Assembly: GCA_003224635.1 (NCBI GenBank)
Contig: QHZK01000109.1
Coordinates: 1-16,391 of the forward strand
Length of the DNA stretch: 16,391 nucleotides
Direction of reading: 5' to 3'
From: Acidobacteriota bacterium
GTDB taxonomy: Bacteria > Acidobacteriota > Terriglobia > UBA7540
Below the pieces are notes generated by a model. The model did not search any database and had not been told where the DNA came from. It was given only the letters and a program-made list of their open reading frames with translations. The position numbers and the translations under genes are program-made. Position 1 is the first letter of the stretch; each line of letters opens with the position of its first letter. Positions 6,908 through 14,728 of the stretch are shown in pieces.

Positions 6908-8380
6908 TTAAGGTACCAAAGCCTGGTCGGTCGGAGCTTCCTGGGTACGAGATTTCACCATCCCATAAACCACCAGAGCTGTGCCGCACCAGAACCACAC
7001 GAACCGGTTGTCGTCGATGTCGCCGCTGGTCATGGTCACTCCGACGCTGAAGATCAAGACGGGCAGCAGAAAAGCAAACCGTTCCCCACCCTCGCGGAAA
7101 ACCGTCCGCGCCGCCCCAAAAGCCGTGGCGAGCAAGGCCAGGAGGGCGGCAAGACCCAGGAGGCCCTCTTCAACGCCCACCTCCAGGAAAAGGTTGTGGG
7201 GATAGTGCATATCGTCCGTGTGAAAGTAGTAGGCGCTCCATCCGCCCACGCCCCAGCCCAAGACCGGCTTTACTGAGAGCCCGTGAAGCGCACCTCGGTA
7301 GAAGTCCAGTCTCTTACCGGCGCTGTGCTTGGAATCCTTTCCTTGCATCAGCATCACCAGTTCCTCTTGCTTGGTCCTGAGCTCGTGCGCCGCTTCTCCT
7401 CGCACCCAGGTCGGGGGCATCAGGAACAACATGGCCACAACCGCCGCAGCTCCCAGCGCGAACACCCGCTGGGACAAGCGCGGCCCCACGTTCGGCTGGC
7501 GGATGAATGCAAAAAGACTGATAACCAGCAGCGACCAGATCATCGCGCCGCGCACTTCAGAGGCGATAAGCCCCGCAAACAAAAATGGGAGACAGAGCAG
7601 AAGCAGAAACCTTGCCAAGCGGCCTTCAAAGAGCCTTCTGAAGTACAACACCAGCACGATCGTCATTCCAATGAGCTGGCCGATCCCGATATGGACAACC
7701 TCCTCGTGTGCTGAGAAGGTGCCCCCCGAGGTCTCTGCAACCCTCGTCCATCCCGCGACCAGCGCAACGCCCACCAGGGAGATCAGGAGATGACGAAAGT
7801 CCTTTTCTTCTCTGAGCAGGACAAAGGGCGCGAGGAAACAGAGCGTTCCGATGGTCAGGAACCTCAGGAGCTTGTCCCCCCCGTAGTCGGGAGCGTGCGT
7901 GTACGTGTAACTGATCGTGACGACCGCCGCAAACAGAAAGTAAGCCAGGATCCCTCGCTTTTGGATCCTGAAGAGCTCTCCCAGCGTCCGCGTTCTGCGC
8001 GTGGCCAGCAGCGCCAGACGGAAAAGAATTGCTGCGCATAGCAGTACAATCGCGACTCCAAGAACCGTCAGGCTGCCTTGAAAGTCTTTCTCGAGCAACG
8101 GATAATGGCGTACTCGAGAAGTCGCAAGCGCAAGAGCCGTCAGGCTGCTTTGAAACCGCGCCGGGAGGAGGGGCAGTGGCTTAAGCTTGGGCATGAACAA
8201 AACCGGGACGATGAAAGCGGCCGGAAACTTCCACAGGGCGATCAGAACACACGGCACGAAGATGGCTGCCAAGAAAACCGGGACCGGCCCGATCCCCAGA
8301 TCGAAAATCCCATTGAGAGCCAGCAGCGCAACCAGGACCGCCGCGGCGTATATGGAATATCGAACAATGCCGTTACGCAT
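6908..8380 (-). CDS. O-antigen ligase / Wzy-type polysaccharide polymerase
   Basis: A 490-residue, very hydrophobic integral membrane protein with roughly ten or more predicted helices. A periplasmic loop of about 70 residues (about 322-395) carries the Wzy_C/WaaL hallmarks: LGWGVGGWS (374-382) and HYPHNLFLEVGVEEGLLGL (392-410). SEVRGA (274-279) matches the conserved S-x-R-(G/A) stretch before the loop. It would either polymerise repeat units delivered by the upstream flippase or ligate glycan to an acceptor; a flippase and GumC-type co-polymerase in the same locus favour polymerase. The ATG at 8380 follows GAGAGGAG closely, with the site reaching the flippase stop at 8389. The frame continues upstream to 8524, but that part overlaps the flippase and reads like its shadow. 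Confidence 0.85.
   Translation of the reverse strand: MRNGIVRYSIYAAAVLVALLALNGIFDLGIGPVPVFLAAIFVPCVLIALWKFPAAFIVPVLFMPKLKPLPLLPARFQSSLTALALATSRVRHYPLLEKDFQGSLTVLGVAIVLLCAAILFRLALLATRRTRTLGELFRIQKRGILAYFLFAAVVTISYTYTHAPDYGGDKLLRFLTIGTLCFLAPFVLLREEKDFRHLLISLVGVALVAGWTRVAETSGGTFSAHEEVVHIGIGQLIGMTIVLVLYFRRLFEGRLARFLLLLCLPFLFAGLIASEVRGAMIWSLLVISLFAFIRQPNVGPRLSQRVFALGAAAVVAMLFLMPPTWVRGEAAHELRTKQEELVMLMQGKDSKHSAGKRLDFYRGALHGLSVKPVLGWGVGGWSAYYFHTDDMHYPHNLFLEVGVEEGLLGLAALLALLATAFGAARTVFREGGERFAFLLPVLIFSVGVTMTSGDIDDNRFVWFWCGTALVVYGMVKSRTQEAPTDQALVP
8065..8155 (-). repeat. Internal duplication in the polymerase gene
   Basis: Two 19-nt copies (8065-8083 and 8137-8155, one mismatch) lie exactly 72 nt apart, inside the coding sequence and in frame. 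They encode FQGSLT at residue 100 and FQSSLT at residue 76, each preceded by a PLL. The copy spacing of 24 codons suggests a local segmental duplication. Confidence 0.6.
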
Positions 8381-8388
8381 AGCTCCTC

Positions 8389-10029
8389 TCACGCGGCGCT
8401 CCTCTTGTAGCTGAACCAAGCCAGCCGCCGCCCAGGAAATGCCTTCTCCCAAACAAATCCCAACCAGGGGGAGCCGAGTCTGCCGAGCGCGACCAGGAAG
8501 AGGCCGCTCGCCAGCAGCTCCCACAAGAATGTCAAAAGGCTTTCATGAGCGTCCGGCTGGATCCGGCGAAATGCGAAACTCGCGGCGCCCATCAATGCCG
8601 CTGCCAGCAACGATGGCGCGCATTTACCCCACGGGACGCTCAAGTTGTAGAGGTCCCGGAAGGTACGGGCCGTCAGCATCCCCAGAACACTAAGTGCTAC
8701 TACGAGGGCCCCCGCAATCCCTTCGAGCAGGAAATTGGCGGGCAGCGCTTTCAAGGTCACAGCCGTAAGCGCCAGATAAATCACCAGAGCAGCCATAACG
8801 TTCCCTGCGTTTCGAGGCTTCACGGTTACAGCGTCGATGCTGCTCCTGAGAGCCATGTAAAACAGATAGGGCGGGATGGCGAGGATCAGCAGGCGAATGA
8901 TTGAGATGCCTGGCAGAAACCTTGGCCCTACCCAAACGCGCACCAGAACGTCGGCGAACACAACCAATTGGAGGGAGGCGAACACGGAAATGTCCAAGAC
9001 AGCCCTGACGAGGTGTTCCAGAGACTCACGAACCTCTGCCAAGCGATTCTGGCCCAGCATCATGCTGAACTTGGAGAGAAGGACTACGGTAAGAGGCCCG
9101 GCGGTGTAGCCCATCACCAGCAAGAAATTCGAGCCGAGGAGCAGGTACGCCACCTGGGTCAGCGGCAGGTAGTGGGTCGCCATCAGGGGCCCGAGCGCGA
9201 AGAGCGCGGCCTGGCCGAAATCGCCGGGCACACGCCCAACGCCATACCGTAACAACTCTGCTGCGTAAGGCCGCAGTTTCGGCAAGGGGTTTCTGGCGAG
9301 CTCTCGAAAGATGGGCCTCGCAAACAACGCGGCAGCAACCACCGTCAAGGCGCCTGCTACGCCCACGATTAAGGCTACCGAATGCGCCGGATAGAGCAAG
9401 ACCACGACCCCGATCGGTATAATGGCAAAGTGGAAGAGCTGTATCGCGTTGGCGCGCTTCATGGCCAAAATGCCGCGATAGTATGAGAAGGCGGCCGTTT
9501 GCGCCGCGAGACCCGCAAGCATGAGGCCAAGTGGCAGACTCAGGCCGGCCAAGCGAGCGTCGCCGAACAGCCAAGTCGCAAAATATTGCCGCCCATCGTA
9601 CAAGGCCACTCCTACGCAGACGGTAAATCCCATAAGGCAACTGGTTCCGGCTAGGAAGTAAGCGTTGCGTTCCCCTTGCGGCTTCTTCACGCAGATGGCA
9701 ATATAACGCGGGAGAGCATTGCCCATGCCGAGCAGCACTCCCGCCAGCAGCCAGGCGGCGACCCGGCGGAGCAACAAGAATTCGCCTAGCGCGACGGGGC
9801 CCAGCAGTCTGCCGAAAAGAGAGACCAGGACCAGGCCGGCGGCGAGGACGCTGAACTCGGTCGCCATGGTCAGCGTCAAATCCCGCAAAAGTGGATGAAA
9901 CTTGGTTCGGGAGCCGACGGGCTTTGAAGCTTCGTTGGAGGCTTCAGCGGGCTTCATTATTGGTGCGCTCAACGCGGACAAGAGCGCCTCATTTGGAACG
10001 TCTTTACTCATTGCAGAATCTCTGTGCAT
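8389..10029 (-). CDS. Wzx-type flippase / polysaccharide biosynthesis membrane protein (MOP superfamily)
   Basis: About 546 residues with a soluble N-terminal stretch of about 50-60 residues and then about twelve to fourteen hydrophobic helices spread evenly to the C-terminus. The first membrane part, LTLTMATEFSVLAAGLVLVS followed by FGRLLGPVALGEFLLLRRVA, has the typical layout of oligosaccharide flippases: first helix, then a G-(R)-x-LGP-x-x-(L/F)-G-x-(F/Y) loop. The protein would move lipid-linked repeat units across the inner membrane to the polymerase encoded 8 nt downstream. The start is uncertain: ATG 10029 has an upstream GCGAGAG at fair spacing, ATG 10011 has a weaker site, and the frame is open to 10155. 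The long polar N-terminus is unusual for Wzx and could indicate that the start lies further in. Confidence 0.85.
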   Translation of the reverse strand: MHRDSAMSKDVPNEALLSALSAPIMKPAEASNEASKPVGSRTKFHPLLRDLTLTMATEFSVLAAGLVLVSLFGRLLGPVALGEFLLLRRVAAWLLAGVLLGMGNALPRYIAICVKKPQGERNAYFLAGTSCLMGFTVCVGVALYDGRQYFATWLFGDARLAGLSLPLGLMLAGLAAQTAAFSYYRGILAMKRANAIQLFHFAIIPIGVVVLLYPAHSVALIVGVAGALTVVAAALFARPIFRELARNPLPKLRPYAAELLRYGVGRVPGDFGQAALFALGPLMATHYLPLTQVAYLLLGSNFLLVMGYTAGPLTVVLLSKFSMMLGQNRLAEVRESLEHLVRAVLDISVFASLQLVVFADVLVRVWVGPRFLPGISIIRLLILAIPPYLFYMALRSSIDAVTVKPRNAGNVMAALVIYLALTAVTLKALPANFLLEGIAGALVVALSVLGMLTARTFRDLYNLSVPWGKCAPSLLAAALMGAASFAFRRIQPDAHESLLTFLWELLASGLFLVALGRLGSPWLGFVWEKAFPGRRLAWFSYKRSAA

Positions 10030-10126
10030 TTTTGCTCTCGCCCCTTGCGGAGGTTGGCGGAGAACCAAGAATCCGGCGGCGGGGAAAATCTCGTCGGATT
10101 CGGTGTCGAGCGAATAGAGCTTCGCC

Positions 10127-10151
10127 CTGTGAGTCACAGGCTCTCTGTGAC
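10127..10151. repeat. Overlapping palindromes in the leader of the flippase gene
   Basis: CTGTGAGTCACAG (10127-10139) is a perfect odd palindrome. Its right half pairs again with CTGTGAC at 10145-10151 across a 5-nt loop, and on the minus strand the stem extends to 9 bp with one G-T pair (10131-10153). There is no T-run, so a terminator is unlikely. It lies in the only sizeable gap (10030-10218) between the export and assembly blocks and could be an operator or an mRNA hairpin. Confidence 0.5.
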
Positions 10152-10189
10152 CCAAATCGGCCCGATCAATCCAAACCGTCGTGCGTAGT

Positions 10190-10204
10190 CGGTCGGACCG
10201 ACCG
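10190..10204. repeat. Palindrome after the BY-kinase-like gene
   Basis: CGGTCGGACCGACCG has 7-bp arms around a central A, 15 nt beyond the stop of the upstream gene. No T-tract follows on the minus strand. It may be an operator or a weak hairpin; the remainder of 10030-10218 shows no gene of its own, only an open frame continuous with the flippase. Confidence 0.45.
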
Positions 10205-10218
10205 TAACGGGCCGGTTG

Positions 10219-10962
10219 CTACAGCTTTCGGTAGAGCCGTTCCGGGATAGGGAAGGTGCGCTCGCTCAGCACTGCCCCTATCAACCGCACACTCGCGTCG
10301 TCAAAGCTTTCCTTCACCTTGCGCGCCGTTTCGCGGCGCGTGGAACTCGACTTGAGGACCAGGATCACGCCATCCACCAGCTTGCCGAGAAGGGCCGCAT
10401 CGGCATACAAGCTGGCCGGCGGCGCGTTGATGAGCACCCGGTCGAATTTCCCGACCAGCTCCTTCATCCTCGCTTGCAGGCGGTCCGACGTTAACAAGAT
10501 ATGAAGGTCCGCAGCCCTGGACCCGGACGCGACCACCCAAAGGTTGCTGCCCCGGACCTGCTGCGCAAAGGTTTCGATAGGGCTCGAATCAATCAAGACC
10601 GCGTCGGCAAATCCGAAAGCACCGTCGAGGCCGAAGTATTCGTGCAGGGACGGCGAACGGAGGTTCGCGTCCACGACGCAGACCGAACCGGGCATCTGGG
10701 CTGACAACATTTCACCGGCGCGGGCGCAGACGCTGCTCGAACCATCTCCTTCTTCGACCCCGCAGAACACCACCGATCGCGGGGCCTCCTGGCCTGGCAG
10801 CAGGAACACTGTCTGCACCAGCTTGATCTCTTCCTCGCGGGCGAGCGCTTCCACCCTCATCACGCCGCGCTCGATCTTGCTCGGAGCCAGCGGAGTTGCG
10901 GCCGTCCGAAATAGTTCGGTGTCCTTGTGGGCTTGCTGCAGAACCTCAAAATTTTTGCTCAT
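10219..10962 (-). CDS. BY-kinase/CpsD-like P-loop protein with degenerate Walker motifs
   Basis: A 247-residue protein with the fold signature of bacterial tyrosine kinases and MinD-type ATPases that pair with GumC/Wzz proteins. The order is conserved: SVVFCGVEEGDGSSS (63-77) at the Walker A position, VCVVDANLRSP (94-104) at Walker A', and DRVLINAPP (174-182) at Walker B. However, the invariant Walker A lysine is serine (75) and the Walker B aspartate is asparagine (179). The C-terminus (FPIPERLYRKL) has one tyrosine in place of the usual tyrosine cluster. It is therefore probably not an active autokinase, but a structural or regulatory partner of the GumC-like protein and the neighbouring ATPase. 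A GGAG sequence overlapping the upstream stop lies about 14 nt before the ATG, which is far. Confidence 0.8.
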   Translation of the reverse strand: MSKNFEVLQQAHKDTELFRTAATPLAPSKIERGVMRVEALAREEEIKLVQTVFLLPGQEAPRSVVFCGVEEGDGSSSVCARAGEMLSAQMPGSVCVVDANLRSPSLHEYFGLDGAFGFADAVLIDSSPIETFAQQVRGSNLWVVASGSRAADLHILLTSDRLQARMKELVGKFDRVLINAPPASLYADAALLGKLVDGVILVLKSSSTRRETARKVKESFDDASVRLIGAVLSERTFPIPERLYRKL

Positions 10963-10980
10963 ATCGTCTGTCGAAACTCC

Positions 10981-12285
10981 TTAACGCGTGTCTGGCTTCA
11001 CCGCGTGGTTTGGGCTGCGGTATAGCCCATTGGCCCCGGCCGGACGGGGCAGCACAACCCGCTGTCCCACTTCAATGCGATTGGGGTTGCGAAGGTCCGG
11101 ATTGAGCCGGAGGATTTCGCGTAGCAGCTTCGAGTCGGACCCCCCAAAGTACTGACGACTGATCCCGTCCAGCGTCTGGTTCCGCTCGACTACGACCGTG
11201 ATGGTCTGGATACCAGGCGCGAGGGTCGGCGCTAGAGATTGCGCAGCGTTCTGCGGTTTGGCGCTCTCGACCGTGGCGAAACTCTGTAGCCATGTATGCC
11301 TGTCGCTGAACGAGATCGAAGCCACGCCCGCCAAGGCAATCACCAGGGCGGCGACAGCAGCGCCGAAGCCCCAGCGTCCCGTGCCCCTTGTCCGGGTCGG
11401 CGGCGCGGGCATTTGAGAAGGCGAAGGCATCTCAGGCGGTTCCGAAACTTCATACGGGCGCGCGGAAGTCGCGGGCTCCGGTGCTTCCAGCTCGAGGTCC
11501 GCCAGAACCTCCTCCACCACGGAACGGTCAATCGCCTTCTTCTTCAGCGCGTAGCCAAGGGTCAGAGCGTTGAAGCAAAGATTGTTGATGTTTCGCGGAA
11601 TGCCCTCGCTTCGTTCCGCAATCAGCGCCAGGGCGTCCCGTTTGAACGGGTTTCCTTCGAGGCCCGCAACCCGCAGCCGGTGCTCGATGTACTGGCTCGT
11701 CTCTTCGGGTGTCAAGGGCTCAAGACGGCTCACAATGGAGATACGCTGCCGGAGCTGTATCAGGTCGGGCCGCGCCAGCTTCTCAGCCAGCTGCGGCTGA
11801 CCCGCCAGCACGATCTGCATCAGCTTCGAGCTGGGCGTCTCAAAATCCGACAACAAGCGCACCGATTCGAGAACCGCGTCCTCAAGGTTCTGAGCCTCGT
11901 CAATGACCAGGACGAACCGCCTCTTGGCCCGCGCTTCGCGAATCAGAATCTCGTTCAGCTTCTCGTGCATCTGAACCAAGTCGAGACCGGTAGTGTCCAC
12001 TCCGAGGTCCGCCAGCAGGTAGCGAAAGAATTCGCGCAGGTCGCACTGGGTCTGGAACAGAAAGATGGTGCGCGCAGAGCCCTCGAGCCTTTCCAGGAGC
12101 TGAAACAACAGGGTGGTCTTGCCCATCCCCGGCTTGGCGATGAGCGCCAGAAACCCGCGCCCCGCTTCGATCCCGTAATAGAGCGAGGCCAGCGCCTCTT
12201 TATGGGTCGAGCTGAGGTAGAGGTAGCGCGGGTCCGGCGTCACGCCGAAGGGTTGTTCGCGCAGTTTGTAGAAGTCGAGAAACAT
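10981..12285 (-). CDS. ExeA/GspA-like AAA ATPase fused to a transmembrane segment and a LysM-like domain
   Basis: A 434-residue protein. It opens with FYKLREQPFGVTPDPRYLY, the signature of ExeA and of the exosortase-linked EPS ATPases. An intact ATPase follows: Walker A AKPGMGKTT (50-58), Walker B VLVIDEAQ (125-132), LAGQPQL (160-166) and EGIPRNINNLC (227-237). Then come a proline-rich linker (about 269-298), one hydrophobic helix (about 306-325) and a periplasmic tail. The tail (about 361-413) reads ITVVVERNQTLDGISRQYFG, then ILRLNPDLRNPNRIEVGQRVVLP, which looks like LysM, a peptidoglycan-binding fold. By analogy with GspA, it may couple cytoplasmic ATP hydrolysis to opening or anchoring in the cell wall for polysaccharide passage. 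It begins 4 nt after the GumC-like stop, with a weak ribosome binding site. Confidence 0.87.
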   Translation of the reverse strand: MFLDFYKLREQPFGVTPDPRYLYLSSTHKEALASLYYGIEAGRGFLALIAKPGMGKTTLLFQLLERLEGSARTIFLFQTQCDLREFFRYLLADLGVDTTGLDLVQMHEKLNEILIREARAKRRFVLVIDEAQNLEDAVLESVRLLSDFETPSSKLMQIVLAGQPQLAEKLARPDLIQLRQRISIVSRLEPLTPEETSQYIEHRLRVAGLEGNPFKRDALALIAERSEGIPRNINNLCFNALTLGYALKKKAIDRSVVEEVLADLELEAPEPATSARPYEVSEPPEMPSPSQMPAPPTRTRGTGRWGFGAAVAALVIALAGVASISFSDRHTWLQSFATVESAKPQNAAQSLAPTLAPGIQTITVVVERNQTLDGISRQYFGGSDSKLLREILRLNPDLRNPNRIEVGQRVVLPRPAGANGLYRSPNHAVKPDTR

Positions 12286-12289
12286 AACG

Positions 12290-13858
12290 TTAGACCCTGT
12301 TATCCTTGGCATGGCCGTTGCCGTTGCCAGCTTTCGGTAATGACGCGAGTACGGGAATCTCCAGGGACGACTGCACTTCTTCCGGTGTGCGGAACGTGGG
12401 GTCGAAGTACTCGGCGCCGAAGGCCAGTCCGATGCTGCCCCCCGCCGCCAGAAAACCGCCCAGCAGCACGATCAGCCACTTCGGATAGGCGGGCAGGACG
12501 GGCACCGTGGCGGCCTGGGCGATCGACACGTTGACGATCTGCCGGCGGTCCAGGGCGTCAGAAATGCGCGCCTCCTCCTGCTTGCGGAGGTAAAGCAGGT
12601 AGTTATCTTCCGCCGCTTTGACGTCGCGAATCAGGTCCTGCTGGGCGACCTCTTTCTCGTCCAGCCACCGGGCATTTTGTTGGTAAGCACGCACGGCGAC
12701 GGCGGTCGCCGCAGCGCGCGCCTGCAGGCCAGCGAGATCCGCGTTAGCCTTGGCCAGCTCGGTCGCTAGAAACGTCTGGGTCGGGTCCCGATCCGTGGTC
12801 TCTTCCTTGATCGGGGATTTTTCCGCCCGGGCGATGGCCGCGCGGGTCTCGGCGATCTTCTGCTCCACCTCTTGGACCGGCCGATAGCCTGGCTCGAATT
12901 TGCTGAGCAGTTCGGTGCGCCTCAGTTCGAGCTCGAGGAGCGTGGACGTGAGCTGTTGCAGAAGCTGTCCGTTGTCGCCCCTCTTGACCTGGGTGGTGAT
13001 GCGGGACGGCGTGCTCTTAGTCTGCGCTTCGAGAGTGCGAATGCGGTGCTCCGTGTCTGCAATCTCTACTTGCGTGGTCCGCAAGGCCACGTCGAACTGG
13101 CTAAACTGGCGCAACGCGAGGTCCTTCTCGGCCTGCCCGTCCACCACGCCTTGCTGTCGGGTAAACGAGACCAGGCGCGCCTCGGCGTCTTCCAGTCCCT
13201 GGCGGTACTGTTGTGCTTCCTGCTGGAAAAAATCGAACGTGCCCGTCGGCCGGTGGACAGTCGCGTGCTTCGCGAGGTACAGTTTCTCAAGCTCGTTCAG
13301 CACTCGAGCTGACAGTTGCGGGTCCGGGGTTTCGTAGGCTACCGCGATGACGTGGCTCCTCTTCACTACCTGCACGTCGAGCTGTTTCGCCAGCTTGAGC
13401 ACCGCTTTGGCCACTTGCTTCGGGTCCGGCTGCGCGGCTTGATTTGCCGCCTCGGCGCTCAAGGAGGGAATCAGTTTCGCCAAGAGAACGTCGAGGAGGC
13501 CCGGGCGATAGAGGTGGCAATCCCGGACGATCGCTTCGAGCAGGTCCTGGCTCTGGAGCAACTGCACCTCAGAGTTCAACTCCTCTTCGGTCACGTCAGC
13601 CGGCGTGTAGTCCGTTTGGACGGGTGCCGCGGGTGACACCACCGGGTTACCGCGATCGCGGTTGACCAGGATCGCCATCTGGGCCTCGTACTGGTCAGGC
13701 AGTACGAGCGCGGCGACGGCCGCTGCCAGGAAGATCCCGAGGAAAGAAAGCGTGATCAGCCGCCGGTGACGAAACACCACCCCGATAAAATCGCGGACTG
13801 TTGCGGACGGTGCCCGGCGGTAGCCGTTGACCTTGTTGCCGTACTTTTGGTCTTCCAT
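12290..13858 (-). CDS. GumC/Wzz-type polysaccharide co-polymerase (chain length determinant)
   Basis: A 522-residue inner-membrane protein with the Wzz architecture. The first transmembrane helix is at about 33-53, then a periplasmic domain with the family motif EEELNSEVQLLQSQDLL (91-107), then long alpha-helical coiled coils (about 210-340 and 365-435). The proline-rich segment VPVLPAYPK (452-460) leads into a second helix (461-481) and a cytoplasmic tail with FRTPEEVQSSLEIPVLASLP (489-508). That tail is the part which in fused proteins leads into the tyrosine kinase domain; here the kinase-like protein is encoded separately two genes on. The role is control of chain length and bridging of polymerase to the Wza exporter. 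AGGAG six nucleotides before the ATG supports the start. Confidence 0.92.
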   Translation of the reverse strand: MEDQKYGNKVNGYRRAPSATVRDFIGVVFRHRRLITLSFLGIFLAAAVAALVLPDQYEAQMAILVNRDRGNPVVSPAAPVQTDYTPADVTEEELNSEVQLLQSQDLLEAIVRDCHLYRPGLLDVLLAKLIPSLSAEAANQAAQPDPKQVAKAVLKLAKQLDVQVVKRSHVIAVAYETPDPQLSARVLNELEKLYLAKHATVHRPTGTFDFFQQEAQQYRQGLEDAEARLVSFTRQQGVVDGQAEKDLALRQFSQFDVALRTTQVEIADTEHRIRTLEAQTKSTPSRITTQVKRGDNGQLLQQLTSTLLELELRRTELLSKFEPGYRPVQEVEQKIAETRAAIARAEKSPIKEETTDRDPTQTFLATELAKANADLAGLQARAAATAVAVRAYQQNARWLDEKEVAQQDLIRDVKAAEDNYLLYLRKQEEARISDALDRRQIVNVSIAQAATVPVLPAYPKWLIVLLGGFLAAGGSIGLAFGAEYFDPTFRTPEEVQSSLEIPVLASLPKAGNGNGHAKDNRV

Positions 13859-13900
13859 ACTAGTCTCCTCTCCTCGTCTTTCAGTTCTAGCGATCCGTTC

Positions 13901-14650
13901 TTATAATCCTGCCGGGTTGACGTACATGCTTACAGCTTGTGTCGGCAGGTACCGTCTGATTTTCCCGATCGTGCTCTTAGGCACAAACAGCATGTCTCCG
14001 GGCTGCAGTGCCATGTCTTCACTCAAGTTCTCGGCTTGAAGCAGCTTCTTCAGATTGAGCTTCTTGACTTCCACCCAGTTGTTGGAGGCGCGACGGAAGA
14101 GCAGCACCTGGCTGTGTTTTGCCTGGTCGTTGAATCCGCCGGCCATGGCCACGGCCTGCGTGGCGGTCGTGAAGCCGCGTAAATCGTATTTGCCGGGCTT
14201 CGTCACCTCCCCGGCGGCGACGAAGTAAGGCTTCTCGAATTCCTTGAGCGTCACGGTGATCACCGGATCGTGCAGAATATTTCCATAGACCTCGCGGAGC
14301 CGGTCCCTCAACTCGGGTGTGGTCTGGCCTTCAACATGAAGGTCGCCCGCGCCGATCAGGCTGATGTAGCCGTCCGGTTGCACGGTGACGGTTTGATTGA
14401 ATTCCGAGGTGAAGGGAAAATTCAACTCGATCACGTCGCCATATTCGATCTGATATCGAGGATTCCTTCGCTGGAGAGCCGGGCGGCCTGAGTCCTTCTC
14501 CCAGGCTGCGACCAGGTCCGCGTTTCTCGTCTGCTGCGGGGCAGGGCTGGCCGCGAGGCGAGTATGCCTTTCCTGACCTCCGAAGGCCCAAACGCCGCTT
14601 GCCCAAATGACCGCTACGCCGATTCGCAATACCTTTGTCATGCTATTCAT
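13901..14650 (-). CDS. Short Wza-like polysaccharide export protein (PES and SLBB domains)
   Basis: A 249-residue exported protein. The signal peptide (hydrophobic stretch about residues 6-22, cleavage probably after WAFG or similar) has no lipobox cysteine, and the protein contains no cysteine at all. The polysaccharide export domain covers YQIEYGDVIELN (66-77) to ITVTL (131-135); an SLBB domain follows, from PYFVAAGEVTKPGKYDL (141-157) to LQPGDMLFVP (215-224). E. coli Wza is about 380 residues with two SLBB domains and a C-terminal helix forming the outer-membrane pore; here only one SLBB is seen and the pore helix is missing, so a partner barrel may exist. GAGGAG seven nucleotides before the ATG supports the start. 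It sits between the PilZ gene and the GumC-like gene, as expected for an export operon. Confidence 0.9.
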   Translation of the reverse strand: MNSMTKVLRIGVAVIWASGVWAFGGQERHTRLAASPAPQQTRNADLVAAWEKDSGRPALQRRNPRYQIEYGDVIELNFPFTSEFNQTVTVQPDGYISLIGAGDLHVEGQTTPELRDRLREVYGNILHDPVITVTLKEFEKPYFVAAGEVTKPGKYDLRGFTTATQAVAMAGGFNDQAKHSQVLLFRRASNNWVEVKKLNLKKLLQAENLSEDMALQPGDMLFVPKSTIGKIRRYLPTQAVSMYVNPAGL

Positions 14651-14728
14651 GGACTTCTCTCCTCGCTTTCATTTCAATGCTGCCTGCGAGCTCGCAAGCA
14701 CAACCGTTCTCTGCGTGACTTGTGTTTC

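Noticed and set aside
11296..12534. A plus-strand open frame of more than 400 codons
   Set aside because: It is antisense to the ExeA-like and GumC-like genes, has no recognisable domain and an arginine-rich composition typical of a GC-rich shadow frame.
14685..14696. 12-bp palindrome TGCGAGCTCGCA between the PilZ and Wza-like genes
   Set aside because: It is short and without a T-tract, and such self-complementary GC-rich strings arise by chance; not listed as a feature.
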